Origin: Acidihalobacter ferrooxydans
GTDB taxonomy: Bacteria; Pseudomonadota; Gammaproteobacteria; DSM-5130; Acidihalobacteraceae
DNA length: 64,000 nt
Reading direction: 5' to 3'
Assembly: GCF_001975725.1 (NCBI RefSeq)
Contig: NZ_CP019434.1
Location: forward strand, 124,001 to 188,000
The position numbers were made by a program, and so were the translations under genes. The notes under the pieces are model-generated. The model was not told the DNA's origin. It searched no databases and was given only the letters and a program-made list of their open reading frames with translations. Every line of letters starts with the position of its first letter. The stretch's first letter is position 1. Shown here piece after piece: positions 27,025 to 36,214 of this stretch.

Positions 27025-27216
27025 CGTTAGCGTTATGGCGCATACGGGGTTCCCTGGGTATGTTGCTGACCGGCCAGCGGCTCGCAGAACGTATCGCGAA
27101 AAGGGGCCTGCATGGCACGCTGGCCAATGCGCCAGAACAGCGGAGTTTCCAACCCCGGATACTATACCGAATCGAGACGGGCCGACCGATTGCGATACAG
27201 CCCGTGCGGGTGCGTT

Positions 27217-28203
27217 TCAGCCGCCGGGAAAAGACAACGGGTGAAAGCAGGCGGCAGCTTGCGAATTTTCATGCTGTGAAAGTGCCGGAATCTCGGTGCG
27301 GCACCGCGCATCCGCATGCGGACAGCGCGGGGCGAATGGGCAGCCGGGCGGCGGGTTGAGTGGGTCGGGCAACTCGGCGAGCGTCTTGTCATGCACGGTG
27401 CGCGCCTTGTCGATGCTGGGCGCGCTGTCGAGCAGCAGCCGGGTGTAAGGATGGCGCGGCCGGGCAAACACCTGTTCGGCTGCGCCGATCTCCACGATGT
27501 GACCGAAGTACATGACGGCCACGCGTTCGCTGATCGCCTCGACAACGGCAAGATCGTGGCTGATGAACAGATAGGTCAGATCGAACTCGCGGCGCAATTC
27601 GCGCAGGAGGTTGAGCACCTGCGCCTGAACCGACACGTCGAGTGCCGACACCGGCTCGTCGAGCACCAGGATGCGCGCGTCAGCGGCCAGCGCGCGGGCG
27701 ATGCCGATACGCTGGGCCTGGCCGCCGGAGAACTCGTGCGGGTAGCGGTCGAGGAACTCCGGGCGCAGGTTGACCGCGTCCATCAGTTCGGCGATGCGTT
27801 TGCTGCGGGCCTGTTTGCCCATGCCGTGCAGATGGATCAGCGGCGCTTCGATGATTTCGCGGATGGTCTTGCGCGGATTAAGCGAGCTGAGCGGATCCTG
27901 GAACACGTACTGGATCATGCGTCCGGTGGCGCGCGTGCCCGCGTGCTTGAGCGCGGCCATGTCGCGGCCTTCGATGGTGATGCTGCCGCCGCTTGGCCGG
28001 CTCAGGCCGACCAGCATGCGCGCCAGGGTGGACTTGCCGCAGCCGGATTCGCCGACGATGCCCAGAGTTTCGCCGGGCTGCACGGCGAACTCGACGTTCT
28101 GTACCGCGTGGACCTGGGGTTTGGGCTTGCGCAGGAGGGTTTTGCCGTCGCCGAAGGTTTTGCGGAGGTTGTCGACTTGCAGGATGGGGGTAGCGGTGCT
28201 CAT
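27217..28203 (-). CDS. Dipeptide/oligopeptide ABC transporter ATP-binding subunit (DppF/OppF-like)
   Basis: This is a 328-residue ATPase. Walker A GESGCGKSTLARML (about 60-73), signature EFSGGQAQRIGIARAL, Walker B ILVLDEPVSALDVS and the switch His in LFISHDL are all intact. The C-terminal oligopeptide-ABC extension carries the Cys-containing GCPFAPRCPHADARC motif of Dpp/Opp ATPases. It pairs with the fused permease-ATPase encoded upstream. Unusually, 714 bases containing repeat element E separate it from that gene, so it may have its own promoter. Confidence 0.93.
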   Translation of the reverse strand: MSTATPILQVDNLRKTFGDGKTLLRKPKPQVHAVQNVEFAVQPGETLGIVGESGCGKSTLARMLVGLSRPSGGSITIEGRDMAALKHAGTRATGRMIQYVFQDPLSSLNPRKTIREIIEAPLIHLHGMGKQARSKRIAELMDAVNLRPEFLDRYPHEFSGGQAQRIGIARALAADARILVLDEPVSALDVSVQAQVLNLLRELRREFDLTYLFISHDLAVVEAISERVAVMYFGHIVEIGAAEQVFARPRHPYTRLLLDSAPSIDKARTVHDKTLAELPDPLNPPPGCPFAPRCPHADARCRTEIPALSQHENSQAAACFHPLSFPGG

Positions 28204-28300
28204 GGTGGGTTACCGGGTGGGGCTTGGTGTGGGTGCGGTGGCCTCGTTTCGCACGCCATGGGCTTCTCGGTATTTGCCGAACGCAGGGAGCAGCGTGCGA

Positions 28301-28823
28301 GCCCCTTTCTTTGAATGCGCAAAGAAAGGGGCGAAAGAAACGCACCCGGAATGCCTTGGCCCTGGCGGGCGACCTCGGCCGAACGCGCCGTCACGGGGCA
28401 CCGCAGCAAATCGCCTTCCAGGCGAAGGCTGCTCGGGCGGCGTCCTGCCGCCCGACCCCGAGCCGCCACGCACGGTCGAGGCAAGGCATTAACGGGACGG
28501 CAAAATCAAAAGCGACGCGTAAACTTGGCCGATTCAGGAGAACCAACATCGTCAGCTTGAATGGGCATCGCAGGTTGGATTTTTTGCGTCGGCCCAATCT
28601 GCGCGTTCTTTCGACGTTGACGTTCGATTCCCCGTGATCGCCTGCCTTGCGCGCGTACGCCTGGGCGGGGATGGCCGGCAGGACGCCGGCCAAGCGGCCC
28701 CGCGCAGGACGCGCGTGGCCGCGTGCCCCGTTCAGGCGTGCGGGCGCAAGGTTGCCCGCAGGGTCAGGCGATCCAGGGGCATGTTTCTTTGGATACTTTC
28801 TTTGCGTGAACAAAGAAAGTATC
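28301..28823. repeat. Element E: 523-bp segment bounded by inverted perfect hairpins
   Basis: The left hairpin has 13-base arms (GCCCCTTTCTTTG 28301-28313 and its complement 28320-28332, loop AATGCG). The right hairpin also has 13-base arms (28792-28804 and 28811-28823, loop CGTGAA). GAAAGAAAC follows the left hairpin and GTTTCTTT precedes the right one, so the ends are mutually inverted. The interior is GC-rich and has no convincing gene. It separates dppF from the dppC-dppD fusion within an operon and fills most of the gap 28204-28917. Confidence 0.7.
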
Positions 28824-28917
28824 TCGGGCGCGCCCCGAGGCAAATCGGGACTAGCGTCGCCGATTCGCGCCCGAAACGCCGCTCCAAAGCCAGCGACTGG
28901 AACAGCGCAACGCACGA

Positions 28918-30843
28918 TCACACCGAGACCCCCCGCAATGGATGCAAACACCGCACGACATGTGCCGGCGCAATCTCCCGCTCATCGATCAGACCCTCAC
29001 GGCACGCATCGGTCGCCCGCGCGCATCGAGCGGCAAATGCACAACCGGCCGGCATGGCATCGCCCGCCGGCGGCAGGCCCGCAATGGCGCTCATCACGCG
29101 CCGCCCGCTGCCGAGTACGGGCACGCAGTCGATCAGGCGGGCGGTGTAGGGGTGCGCCGGATGCGCGAGCAGTTCGGCGGTGCGGCCCTGTTCGACGATG
29201 CGCCCTGCGTACATGACGGCAACGCGGTCGGCGATCTGCGCGAGCACGCCGAAGTCGTGCGTGATGAACAGCAGCGAGGTGTTGTGCTCGCGACGGATTT
29301 CGTCGAGCAGGGCAAGGATCTGCGCCTGTACGGTCACGTCCAGCGCGGTGGTCGGTTCGTCGGCGACGATCAAGGCGGGTTCGTTGGCCAGAGCCATGGC
29401 AATTCCGACGCGCTGGCGCATGCCGCCGGAGAGTTCGTGCGGATAGCTGTGGGCGCGCCGCGCGGCATTGGGAATGTGAACCTGATCGAGCAGGTCGACG
29501 ACGCGCTTCCATGCCTGCTCGTGCGTCAGCGACCGGTGGGCGCGGATTGCTTCTGCAATCTGTTTGCCGATAGGGTGCAGTGGATGCAGCGTGGAGAGTG
29601 GGTCCTGAAAGATGTAGGCGATTTCCTGGCCGCGGATGTGGCGCAGTTTTTCGGCACTGAGGCTCAGCACATCGGTGCCGTTGTAGCGCACCGCGCCGCC
29701 GACGATGCGCCCCGGCGGCGAGGCGACCAAGCCCATCAGCGACAAGGCGGTGACCGATTTGCCGGAGCCGGATTCGCCGATGAGTCCCAGACATTCGCCG
29801 GGCGCGATGCGAAAACTCACTTCGTTGACGGCCTTGGCGATGCGCGTGCCGGCGTGGAACTCAGTGCGCAGGGCATTCACGTCGAGCAGCACCGGCGCGT
29901 CGCCTGCGGTCGCGGCGGGTACGCTGTTGCGGTCGATGGCGGTGACCGGTGCCGGGCGAGCCAGAGCACCGGAGCGCAGGCGCGGGTCGAGCGCATCGCG
30001 GATACCGTCGCCGAGCAGGTTCACGCTCATGACCAGCAGGAAGATCATCACGCCCGGCACGATGGAGACGTTCGGCGCGACCATCAGCAGCTTGCGTCCC
30101 TCGCCGAGCATGGAGCCGAGGTCGGACTGCGGCGGTTGCGAGCCGAGGCCGAGGAAGCTCAGGCCGGCGGTTTCCAGGATCATCCAGCCGAGCGTGGTGG
30201 ACATGGTGATAATGATGACCGGCATGACGTTGGGCAGCACTTCGCTGAGCAGAATGCGCAGGTTGGACTTGCCGGTCAGGCGCGCGGCGTCGATGTATTC
30301 GAGGTGTACGATGCCGACGGTGATGCCGCGGATGTTGCGCGCGAAGAAGGGGATGTTGACCAGCGCCACGGCGTACATGGCGTTCATCAGGCCGGGTCCG
30401 AGCACCGCAACGATGGACAGGGCAAGCAGGATGTACGGGAAGGCCATGAGCATGTCGATGCCGCGCATCATGAGGTTGTCGGCGCGCCCGCCGGCATAAC
30501 CGGCGACAATGCCGATCGCCGAGCCGATGACGGCGGCGAACAGCGTGGCGGCGATGCCGACGGCAAGGCTCAGGCGCGTGCCCCAGAGCAGGCGCGAGAG
30601 CAGATCGCGGCCGAGCTGGTCGGTGCCGAGCAGGTGGCCGGGGCTGAGCGCGGGCAGCAGTGCGTCACCAAGGTGGGTGGCGTCCGGCGGTTGCAGTGGC
30701 AGCACCGGCGTGAGCAGCGCAAGCAGTCCGACGGCAAGCAGCAGCAGTGCGCCGGCGGCGGCCAGCCGGTTGCGGGCGATGCGTTGCCAGGTGCCGAACA
30801 GGTCGGCGCCGCGGGCGACTACGGCAGTGGCGACGGCGCTCAT
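28918..30843 (-). CDS. Fused dipeptide ABC transporter permease (DppC-like) and ATPase (DppD-like)
   Basis: ATG 30843 overlaps the dppB stop by four bases; the longer frame to 30996 is not used. The 641-residue product is a natural fusion. Residues 1-295 are a DppC-type permease with about six helices, [14 protein letters not shown] and the EAA-type loop [16 protein letters not shown]. After a linker (about 296-315) comes a DppD-type ATPase with Walker A GESGSGKS (about 356-363), signature [16 protein letters not shown], Walker [15 protein letters not shown] and the C-terminal GCAFAARC Cys motif. No frameshift is seen, so this is one polypeptide. It should assemble with DppB, DppF and the binding protein. 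Confidence 0.92.
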   Translation of the reverse strand: MSAVATAVVARGADLFGTWQRIARNRLAAAGALLLLAVGLLALLTPVLPLQPPDATHLGDALLPALSPGHLLGTDQLGRDLLSRLLWGTRLSLAVGIAATLFAAVIGSAIGIVAGYAGGRADNLMMRGIDMLMAFPYILLALSIVAVLGPGLMNAMYAVALVNIPFFARNIRGITVGIVHLEYIDAARLTGKSNLRILLSEVLPNVMPVIIITMSTTLGWMILETAGLSFLGLGSQPPQSDLGSMLGEGRKLLMVAPNVSIVPGVMIFLLVMSVNLLGDGIRDALDPRLRSGALARPAPVTAIDRNSVPAATAGDAPVLLDVNALRTEFHAGTRIAKAVNEVSFRIAPGECLGLIGESGSGKSVTALSLMGLVASPPGRIVGGAVRYNGTDVLSLSAEKLRHIRGQEIAYIFQDPLSTLHPLHPIGKQIAEAIRAHRSLTHEQAWKRVVDLLDQVHIPNAARRAHSYPHELSGGMRQRVGIAMALANEPALIVADEPTTALDVTVQAQILALLDEIRREHNTSLLFITHDFGVLAQIADRVAVMYAGRIVEQGRTAELLAHPAHPYTARLIDCVPVLGSGRRVMSAIAGLPPAGDAMPAGCAFAARCARATDACREGLIDEREIAPAHVVRCLHPLRGVSV

Positions 30844-31787
30844 GCGCGCACCCTCGGGTCGAGTATGTTCTGCAGAATGTCGGCGCCCAGATTGAACAGC
30901 ACATAGCTGCTTGCCACCACGAGCACACCGCCCTGCACCAGCAGGATGTCGCGGCTCTCGATGGCGGTGACCAGCAGGCGGCCGATGCCCGGCCACTGGA
31001 ACACGGTTTCGATGTAGACGGCACCGCCGAGCACGAAGCCGGCCTGCACGCCGATGACGGGGATGACGTTGACGATCGCCGCGCGGAAGGCGTGGCGGTA
31101 GACCACGCGGGACTCGCTCAGGCCGTTGGCGCGGGCGGTGCGGATGTAGTCCTGGCGCAGTACTTCGAGCATGTTGGAGCGTGTCAGGCGGGCGATGACG
31201 GTGGTCGCGCCGACCGCCAGCGTGAATGCCGGCAGGAGCAGGTGGCGCAGCAGGTCGAGCAGTCCGCCGCCGCCATAGACCTCATACATGCCGCTGGTGG
31301 GCAGCCAATGCAGGTCGACGGCAAAGACCAGAATCAGGATCAGGCCGAGCCAGAACGAAGGCAGCGAAATGCCGGTCAGGATCAGCAGGGTGACGATGCG
31401 GTCGGTCCAGCTGTATTGCCGGATCGCGGAGATGACGCCGGCCAGCAGACCCCAGAATGTGCACAGCATCAGCGCGGCGATAGCTAGAATCAGCGTGTTG
31501 CCGAAGCGCTGCATGACCGCATTCAGCACCGGTTGGTTGAGCGTGTACGAATAGCCCAGGTTGCCGTGCACGATGTTGTTCAGCCAGATGAAGTACTGCA
31601 TCGGCAGCGGCTGGTTCAGGCCGAGTTCGGCGTTCAGTCTGGCGACGTTTTCCGGCGTGGCATAGGCGCCGAGCATGGCGGTGGCCTGATTGCCCGGGAT
31701 CAGGTGCATGATGATGAAAATGACCAGGGACAGGCCGAGCAGTACCGGAATGACCGCAAGCAGGCGCTTGCCGATGTAGCCGTACAT
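30840..31787 (-). CDS. Dipeptide/oligopeptide ABC transporter permease (DppB-like)
   Basis: This is a 315-residue inner-membrane permease. The family pattern is visible: the N-terminal helix with LLAVIPVLLGLSLVIFIIM, LGLNQPLPMQYFIWL, the EAA-type loop with YIRTARANGLSESRVVYRHA and the C-terminal FQWPGIGRLLVTAIESRD. It forms half of the membrane channel, with the permease half of the fused protein as the other. Its stop overlaps the fusion gene's start by four bases. A hairpin with a T-run separates it from the upstream binding-protein gene. Confidence 0.93.
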   Translation of the reverse strand: MYGYIGKRLLAVIPVLLGLSLVIFIIMHLIPGNQATAMLGAYATPENVARLNAELGLNQPLPMQYFIWLNNIVHGNLGYSYTLNQPVLNAVMQRFGNTLILAIAALMLCTFWGLLAGVISAIRQYSWTDRIVTLLILTGISLPSFWLGLILILVFAVDLHWLPTSGMYEVYGGGGLLDLLRHLLLPAFTLAVGATTVIARLTRSNMLEVLRQDYIRTARANGLSESRVVYRHAFRAAIVNVIPVIGVQAGFVLGGAVYIETVFQWPGIGRLLVTAIESRDILLVQGGVLVVASSYVLFNLGADILQNILDPRVRA

Positions 31788-31808
31788 AGTCAGATCTCCG
31801 CCGGACGG

Positions 31809-31831
31809 AAAAAGGGGCCGCGAACGGCCCC
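31809..31831 (-). terminator. Rho-independent-type hairpin between the binding-protein and dppB genes
   Basis: On the minus strand GGGGCCG-TTCG-CGGCCCC is followed by TTTTT. It lies directly after the binding-protein stop and before dppB. Such hairpins commonly protect the binding-protein mRNA and reduce expression of the membrane subunits. Confidence 0.75.
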
Positions 31832-31845
31832 CCGGATGGCTGCGG

Positions 31846-33417
31846 TTACGGCTTTTTCACGTCGTGCAGCAGGAGGAAGAACGACGGCTGCAACTTGAAG
31901 TCCTTCACGTTTGCAGTGGTGACCGCGTTCTGCTTCCAGTTGGCGACGAAAATCCACGGTGCGTCGTTGTGCACGATCACCTGCACTTTTTTGTACAGCT
32001 TGGCGCGTTCGGCCTGATTGCTGCTGGTGCGGGCCTGTTCGAGCAGTTTGTCCACTTCCGGGTTGGAATAGTAACCGGAGTTGAACCCGCCTTTGCTCGG
32101 CCAGGCCTGCGTGCGCAGGGTCAGGAAGGGCAGCGTGTCGGGCGAGTTGGTCATCCAGGCCATTTCGGCCATGCCGACGTTGCCTTTCAGGCCCGCGTTG
32201 ACTTTGGACAGGAACGTGTTCCACTCGAAGGTTTCGATCTTCACCTTGATCCCGACCTTGGCCAGATCGGCCTGGATCGCGGTGCCCATTTCGACCGGGG
32301 AAAGCATGCCGGAGCCACCCTGGGTGACGTAGAACGTGGTCGAGAACCCGTGCGGATAGCCCGCTTCGGCCAGCAGCTTTTTGGCTTTGGCCGGATCGTA
32401 GGGGTAGGGCTTGAGGTTCTTGTCATAGGCCCAGGCGAAGGCGGGCGCGATCGGGCCGTTGGCGACGGTCGCCGTGCCCTTGAGCACGTTCTTGACGATC
32501 GCTTCCTTGTTCACCGCGTAGTTCATCGCCTGACGCACCAGCTTGCTCTTCAGCGGGCCGTCCTTCTCGTTGAGAATCACGAACCAGACGTGCGGGCCGA
32601 CCTGCTGATAGGTCTTGAAGTTGGCGTTCTGGAACAGGCGCAGCGAGTTCGGCGGCACGCCGAACATCACGTTGATGCCACCCGAGAGCAGTTCGGAGAC
32701 ACGCGTGTTGGTGTCGGTGATGGGGCGGAAGATGACTGTCTTCAGCGCTGGCTCGCCGTTCCAGTAATGCGGGTTGCGCTTGAGCACCACTTTATTGTTG
32801 CGGTCCCATTCGACGAACTCGAACGGGCCGGTGCCGACCGGGTGGCTGCCGTAGTTCTTGCCGTACTTTTTCACCGCCGTCGGCGATACGATCAGGCCGG
32901 TGGGATAGGCAAGGTTGGAGAGGAACGGTGCATAGGGTTTTTTCAGCGTGAACTGCACCTTGTAGGGCCCGAGCACAGTGACCTTGTCCACATCGCTGAA
33001 AAAGAAAGCCAGCGGGAACGGGCCGGTGAGCTTGTGGTAGGGGTCGTTCTTGTCGAGCATGCGGTCGAAGTTGAACTTCACCGCTTCGGCGTTGAACGGC
33101 GTGCCGTCCTGGAATTTCACGCCCTTGCGCAGATCGAAGGTATAGACCAGTCCATTCTTGCTGATCGTCCAGCTCGTGGCCAGGGCCGGCGCGGGTTGCA
33201 GTGTGCCGCTCTTGTAGTGAGTCAGGCCGTTGTAGATGTTGGTCAGAATGCGGAAGTCGGTGACCGCCGTGTCGACGGCCGGATCGAGCGACTTGGGCTC
33301 GGCGCTCTGGCCGACAATCAGAACGCCCGGTGGTGTTCCGGCCATGGCCGGCAGCGCTGTACAGGCCGTGCCGATGATCAGGGCAGCGGCGGCGGTGCGA
33401 AGTATCGAATGACGCAT
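31846..33417 (-). CDS. Extracellular solute-binding protein, family 5 (DppA/OppA-like)
   Basis: ATG 33417 follows AAGGAG by eight bases; a longer frame reaches 33453. The 523-residue product has a signal peptide ending near AMA. The mature chain shows family 5 landmarks: GQSAEPKSLDPAVDTAVTD, YNGLTHYKSGTLQPAPALA, LRKGVKFQDGTPFNAEAVKF and VGTGPFEFVEW. These proteins deliver peptides, and in some branches other amides or glutathione, to the Dpp/Opp membrane complex encoded next to it. The divergent DUF1028/amidohydrolase genes hint that the cargo is a peptide-like or carbamoylated compound; this is inference. Confidence 0.92.
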   Translation of the reverse strand: MRHSILRTAAAALIIGTACTALPAMAGTPPGVLIVGQSAEPKSLDPAVDTAVTDFRILTNIYNGLTHYKSGTLQPAPALATSWTISKNGLVYTFDLRKGVKFQDGTPFNAEAVKFNFDRMLDKNDPYHKLTGPFPLAFFFSDVDKVTVLGPYKVQFTLKKPYAPFLSNLAYPTGLIVSPTAVKKYGKNYGSHPVGTGPFEFVEWDRNNKVVLKRNPHYWNGEPALKTVIFRPITDTNTRVSELLSGGINVMFGVPPNSLRLFQNANFKTYQQVGPHVWFVILNEKDGPLKSKLVRQAMNYAVNKEAIVKNVLKGTATVANGPIAPAFAWAYDKNLKPYPYDPAKAKKLLAEAGYPHGFSTTFYVTQGGSGMLSPVEMGTAIQADLAKVGIKVKIETFEWNTFLSKVNAGLKGNVGMAEMAWMTNSPDTLPFLTLRTQAWPSKGGFNSGYYSNPEVDKLLEQARTSSNQAERAKLYKKVQVIVHNDAPWIFVANWKQNAVTTANVKDFKLQPSFFLLLHDVKKP

Positions 33418-33504
33418 CGTGAGTCTCCTTAGTCCCCTTTGTCCACCGCCCAAATGCAGCGAACACGCATCCGATTAAATCACTCCGAAACGCAGAAAAC
33501 AAAC

Positions 33505-33520
33505 ATTTATCATGATAAAT
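33505..33520. promoter_or_regulatory. Perfect 16-bp palindrome, operator candidate in the divergent control region
   Basis: ATTTATCATGATAAAT is a perfect palindrome about 90 bases upstream of the binding-protein gene and about 200 upstream of the DUF1028 gene. The GntR/FCD regulator at 26052 is a possible binder (inference). Confidence 0.45.
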
Positions 33521-33540
33521 TGTCCGATACGCTCAGCATG

Positions 33541-33711
33541 CAACCCGAATGTTTCATAAATTTGTGTCGGTATCGCGCCGGATATTGTTTTCACAAGGGG
33601 ATTTCAGAAGGAGCGGCGTATCGGTGATTACGGCCGACTGAGGAAATATCCCTTGTGGAATCAAGAGCCCCGCGAGAGCGGCGGGAATTTGTGACACATT
33701 CGAGGTAAGAA
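33541..33711. repeat. Repeat family D, copy 2 (about 171 bp)
   Basis: It starts AACCCGAATGTTTCATAA and ends with a weaker complementary arm. Internally CACAAGGGG and CCCTTGTG form a nested inverted repeat. The element is homologous along its length to the reverse strand of 19134-19302. It ends just before the DUF1028 start codon at 33718, so it would supply that gene's leader. Confidence 0.75.
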
Positions 33712-33717
33712 CACGAC

Positions 33718-34386
33718 ATGACCTTTTCACTGATTGCGCGCGATCCTCAGACCGGCGATTTCGGTGCGGCAGTCGCCACCGGCGGCCCCTGCGCGGGCGG
33801 CTACGTGCTGCACGCGATGCCGGGCGTCGGCGCTATCGCCACGCAGGGTCTGTACACCAATACGCTCTATGGTCCCCACGGTCTGCGCATGCTGGAAGCA
33901 GGCGCCGCGGCCGACGCAGTGGTTGCCGCGCTGACCGCGCGCGACGGCGGCAGTGCCTACCGTCAGTTGATCGTGCTCGACCGGGAAGGGCGCAGCGCGG
34001 GCTGGACCGGCGCGCACAATGTCGGCGCGATGGCGCATGAATGCGCGACCGATCTGGCGCTCGCCGGCAATTACCTGCACAGCGCGGCGCTGATCCCGGC
34101 CATGCGCGATGCCTTTCGCACGCACACCGGTTCGCTGGTCGAGCGCCTGCTGGCGGCACTCGCGGCCAGCCGCGCGGTCGGCGGCGATAGCCGTGGCGAA
34201 TGGTCAGCCGCCGTACGCGTGGTCTCCATGGACCGCGCGCCGCTCGATCTGCGCGTGGATTACGACGCCGCGCCGATCACACGGCTCCATGAGATACACA
34301 CACAGGTGCAACAAGCGGACTTCCAGCGCTTTCTGCGCTCGATACCCGTGCCCAATGCACCCGACAGAGCAGGAGAATTCACATGA
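33718..34386 (+). CDS. DUF1028 family protein (Ntn-hydrolase-like)
   Basis: This is a 222-residue cytoplasmic protein of the DUF1028 family, recognisable from the start MTFSLIARDPQTGDFG and the motifs GVGAIATQGLYTNTLYGP and GWTGAHNVG. The family is believed to have an Ntn-hydrolase-like fold; its reaction has not been established to my knowledge. It overlaps the downstream amidohydrolase gene by four bases (ATGA) and faces away from a peptide ABC transporter, so a role in breaking down an imported amide or peptide is plausible. There is no signal peptide. Confidence 0.85.
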   Translation: MTFSLIARDPQTGDFGAAVATGGPCAGGYVLHAMPGVGAIATQGLYTNTLYGPHGLRMLEAGAAADAVVAALTARDGGSAYRQLIVLDREGRSAGWTGAHNVGAMAHECATDLALAGNYLHSAALIPAMRDAFRTHTGSLVERLLAALAASRAVGGDSRGEWSAAVRVVSMDRAPLDLRVDYDAAPITRLHEIHTQVQQADFQRFLRSIPVPNAPDRAGEFT

Positions 34387-35612
34387 ATATGACCGAAACC
34401 CTCGGCCGCGACATTCTCGACCGCCTGAATCAGGCCGCCGTTCACAGCGAACCCGGCCCGGGCGTCACCCGCTTCAGCTTCACGCCGGAACACCGCGCCG
34501 TCGGCGAACTGCTCGAAGGCTGGATGCGCGAAGCCGGGCTGGAAACGCGCTGGGACGCCGCCGGCAACCTCATCGGCCGTGCCGAAGGGACCGGTGCCGA
34601 TCCGCGTGTCTTGCTGATCGGTTCGCACCAGGACAGCGTGCGCAGCGGCGGGCGCTACGACGGCATGCTCGGCATCGTACTGCCCATCGCCTGCATGCGC
34701 ACACTGCACGAGGCGGGTGAGTCACTACCTTACCCGGTAGAAATCATTGCCTTTTCCGACGAAGAGGGCGGGCGCTTCACCACCTCGCTGATCGGCAGCA
34801 AGGCCATTGCCGGCGGGTTCAACATGGATGTGCTGACGATGGCGGACGCGCACGGCGTCAGCCTTGAGCAGGCGATGCATGACTTCGGCGCTGCACCGCG
34901 CGAGATCCCGCTCATGGCCCGCCGGCCGGAGGATGTGCGCGCCTTCGTCGAGGTGCACATCGAACAGGGCCCGGTGCTCGAAGAGCAGGGTCTGGAAGTC
35001 GGCGTGGTCACCGCGCTGACCGGCATCGAGCGCCACCGCCTCGTGCTCACCGGCAAGGCTTCGCACGCTGGAACCACCCCGATGGACAGCCGCCGCGACG
35101 CGCTGGTCGGCGCCGCCGGCATCGTGCTCGAACTCGACCGCGTGTGCCGCGACACGGCTGATTGCGTCGGCGTGGTCGGCGAGCTGGAAGTCACCCCCGG
35201 CGTGGTCAACGTCATCCCCGCGCAGACCCGGCTCACGCTGGAGCTGCGTTCACCCGACGACGCCATCCGCGTCGATGCCCGCGAACGCATCCTCGCCGCC
35301 GCGCAGCGCAGCGCCGAGCAGCGCGGGCTGGAGCTGGAAGCCTCCAGGGTCTACGAACAGTCCGCCGTCACCTGCGCGCCCTGGCTGATCGACGCGCTGG
35401 GCGCGGCGGCGACAGAGGAAACCGGCAAACCCGCGCTCAGGCTGTTCAGCGGCGCTGGCCACGACGGCCTCGCCATGATCCGCCTGACCGACATCGGCAT
35501 GCTCTTCGTGCGTTCGCCGGAAGGGCTCAGTCACCACCCTGACGAAGATCTCTATGCCCACGATGCCGGCGTCGCGGCGCAGACGCTGCTGCGGTTCTTG
35601 CGCGGTTTGTAG
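34383..35612 (+). CDS. M20-family metal amidohydrolase (N-carbamoyl-L-amino acid hydrolase / allantoate amidohydrolase type)
   Basis: This is a 409-residue cytoplasmic enzyme. Metal ligands are visible: His in IGSHQDSVRSGGRYDG, the acidic pair in FSDEEGGRF, the His in FVEVHIEQGPVLE and the C-terminal SGAGHDGLAM. These motifs define the branch that removes a carbamoyl (ureido) group from amino acids or allantoate, using two Zn, Mn or Co ions. The lid domain lies at about residues 205-320 (KASHAGTTPMDSRRDAL). It is translationally coupled to DUF1028. The precise substrate (N-carbamoyl amino acid, allantoate, ureidoglycolate or beta-ureidopropionate) is not fixed by sequence. Confidence 0.88.
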   Translation: MNMTETLGRDILDRLNQAAVHSEPGPGVTRFSFTPEHRAVGELLEGWMREAGLETRWDAAGNLIGRAEGTGADPRVLLIGSHQDSVRSGGRYDGMLGIVLPIACMRTLHEAGESLPYPVEIIAFSDEEGGRFTTSLIGSKAIAGGFNMDVLTMADAHGVSLEQAMHDFGAAPREIPLMARRPEDVRAFVEVHIEQGPVLEEQGLEVGVVTALTGIERHRLVLTGKASHAGTTPMDSRRDALVGAAGIVLELDRVCRDTADCVGVVGELEVTPGVVNVIPAQTRLTLELRSPDDAIRVDARERILAAAQRSAEQRGLELEASRVYEQSAVTCAPWLIDALGAAATEETGKPALRLFSGAGHDGLAMIRLTDIGMLFVRSPEGLSHHPDEDLYAHDAGVAAQTLLRFLRGL

Positions 35613-35636
35613 AACGCGCAGGGCCGTCCGAGCGGG

Positions 35637-35981
35637 TTATGCCTTCTTCACGAACTCCGACTTCAACTGCATCGCGCCGATGCCGTCGATCCGGCAGTCG
35701 ATGTCGTGCCCACCGTCACCGTCCACCAGCCGGATATTCTTAACCTTCGTGCCCACCTTCACCACCAGCGACGAGCCCTTGACCTTCAGATCCTTGATCA
35801 CGGTAACGGTGTCCCCGTCCTGTAACGCATTGCCGTGCGCGTCCTTGATCAGCACCGCCTCGGCCGCAGCGGCCATATCCGCCTCCGACCACTCGTGACC
35901 GCATTCCGGGCAGACATACATCTCGCCGTCCTGATAGGTGTAGTGTGATTCGCATTTCGGGCAATGGGGCAGTTCGCTCAT
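35637..35981 (-). CDS. YjdM/PhnA-type zinc-ribbon protein
   Basis: The conserved start [10 protein letters not shown] sets ATG 35981; the frame continues to 36128 without support. The 114-residue product has an N-terminal zinc ribbon ([25 protein letters not shown]) described here by its two CxxC pairs at about residues 7-10 and 24-27. A compact C-terminal domain follows ([13 protein letters not shown]-like, [20 protein letters not shown]). The family was once called PhnA (phosphonate use), but its cellular role is unclear. It stands alone, convergent with the amidohydrolase gene. Confidence 0.88.
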   Translation of the reverse strand: MSELPHCPKCESHYTYQDGEMYVCPECGHEWSEADMAAAAEAVLIKDAHGNALQDGDTVTVIKDLKVKGSSLVVKVGTKVKNIRLVDGDGGHDIDCRIDGIGAMQLKSEFVKKA

Positions 35982-36214
35982 CTCGAATCTCGAAAATTCT
36001 GCTGTGGGACGCGCATTGAAACCGCTCGCCGGACAAAAAGCCATCTTGTCGTTTTGTCGAAGAGGTCCCGGAGCCGGAAACCGCAACCCGATATGGTAAG
36101 TTCGCCGGCGGCGAAGGCATCGGCCCAAGCTGCGAATTTGCGATACTGCGCCCCAGCATTGTCCTGCCGGGCCGACAGCGCGCGTGCGAAAACAGCATCC
36201 GGGAAAAAAACGTA

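Noticed and set aside
28942-30906. 654-codon open frame on the plus strand
   Set aside because: Antisense to the permease-ATPase fusion gene, which has complete ABC motifs.
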